Source: Eubacterium barkeri (GTDB lineage Bacteria > Bacillota > Clostridia > Eubacteriales > Eubacteriaceae). From it: DNA of 34,860 nt. Positions 34,626-34,860 of the stretch are shown here, one piece after another. The DNA lies in contig NZ_FNOU01000027.1 of the NCBI RefSeq assembly GCF_900107125.1, positions 1-34,860 on the forward strand, written 5' to 3'. A program made the translations under genes and the position numbers. Numbering within the stretch: position 1 is the first letter of the stretch; each line of letters starts with the position of its first letter. Under the pieces are notes generated by a model. It was not told the origin of the DNA. It did no database searches and saw only the letters and a program-made list of their open reading frames with translations.

Positions 34626-34654
34626 TTGACAGAAATAAATGCTTCTGCTATAAT
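34626..34654 (+). promoter_or_regulatory. rRNA operon promoter P4
   Basis: TTGACA (34626-34631), a 17-nt spacer and a perfect TATAAT (34649-34654). G34661 lies 7 nt after the -10. It is the promoter nearest to the 16S gene and the one closest to consensus. Confidence 0.9.
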
Positions 34655-34661
34655 AAAGAAG

Positions 34662-34840
34662 TTGTCAATTGCGACAGCGAGGTCATAGAAAAGAGAATAG
34701 TACCATAAAACCTGGATAAAACCAAAGATTCCGAAGCAGAGCGATCTGCTGGAGAAAAGAAGAGGTTGGACTCTTCTATAAAAAAACCAAACCAAGCGTA
34801 AGAACCAGAACATCAGACTGAGGTCTGATGCCAAACTTTT
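34662..34840 (+). promoter_or_regulatory. rRNA operon leader with three hairpins
   Basis: Three clean hairpins lie between P4 and 16S: AGCAGA/TCTGCT with a GCGA tetraloop (34735-34750), AGAAGAG/CTCTTCT (34758-34777) and CATCAGAC/GTCTGATG with a TGAG loop (34811-34830), the last just before mature 16S. I could not find a convincing boxA antitermination element. Confidence 0.6.
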
Positions 34841-34860
34841 AATTGAGAGTTTGATCCTGG
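34838..34860 (+). rRNA. rrs: 16S ribosomal RNA, 5' end only (partial)
   Basis: The universal 5' sequence ending GAGAGTTTGATCCTGG is present, cut by the window end. The exact mature start (34838-34841) is uncertain. Confidence 0.92.

Noticed and set aside
34347..34654. Repeated TTGACA units as CRISPR-like repeats
   Set aside because: The similarity is restricted to -35 and -10 boxes and a short start region; they are promoters.
1..34860. Insertion sequences, prophage genes, integrase or tRNA-linked attachment sites
   Set aside because: None were seen; gene order is that of a conserved housekeeping region, and the methyltransferase is the only accessory-type gene.

Overview
The window is a chromosomal segment of a low-to-mid GC Gram-positive bacterium, most likely a member of the Clostridia. 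The evidence is the gene order S10-spc-alpha followed by ecfA1-ecfA2-ecfT-truA-rplM-rpsI, strong AGGAGG ribosome binding sites before almost every gene, an S4 gene inside the alpha operon, a KOW/L14e-like gene between map and infA, a TM1266-type hydrogenase regulator, and RecU. I cannot name the genus from sequence alone.

Layout. (1) Positions 1-439 hold no convincing gene. They contain a run of hairpins, one of them a good terminator, that may be part of a structured RNA, and then the promoter of a stand-alone LytTR DNA-binding protein (440-847). (2) Positions 922-16734 are one ribosomal-protein/transcription superoperon: a near-consensus promoter and a 212-nt leader with mutually exclusive hairpins, then S10, L3, L4, L23, L2, S19, L22, S3, L16, L29, S17, L14, L24, L5, S14, S8, L6, L18, S5, L30, L15, SecY, adenylate kinase, methionine aminopeptidase, a KOW protein, IF-1, L36, a second hairpin-rich leader, S13, S11, S4, RNA polymerase alpha, L17 and a terminator. 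(3) Positions 16765-20039 encode the energising module of an ECF vitamin transporter plus TruA. (4) A consensus promoter and an L13-type leader precede rplM-rpsI and a terminator. (5) Positions 21237-23296 carry a fusion of a class I glutamine amidotransferase-like domain to a TrmO-like tRNA methyltransferase domain, and a sugar mutarotase. (6) glyS (minus) diverges from a Na/Pi cotransporter-trxB operon. (7) A SAM methyltransferase and a YgjP-type metallopeptidase lie on the minus strand and an unidentified membrane protein on the plus strand. (8) A tightly coupled minus-strand operon follows: RluA-type pseudouridine synthase, RecU, LuxS, TM1266-type regulator. (9) An orphan beta-class DNA methyltransferase and a GlsB/YeaQ-type membrane protein come next. 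(10) The last 550 bases are the control region of an rRNA operon with four tandem consensus promoters, ending on the first bases of 16S rRNA.

The window is dominated by the translation apparatus: r-proteins, the Sec translocon, IF-1, tRNA and rRNA modification enzymes, glycyl-tRNA synthetase and an rRNA operon. The main signals beyond ordinary annotation are shared promoter architecture between the S10 operon and the rRNA operon, three r-protein leaders with foldable structure, the amidotransferase-TrmO fusion, the orphan methyltransferase, the compact rluA-recU-luxS-TM1266 operon, and the folded stretch at the left edge.
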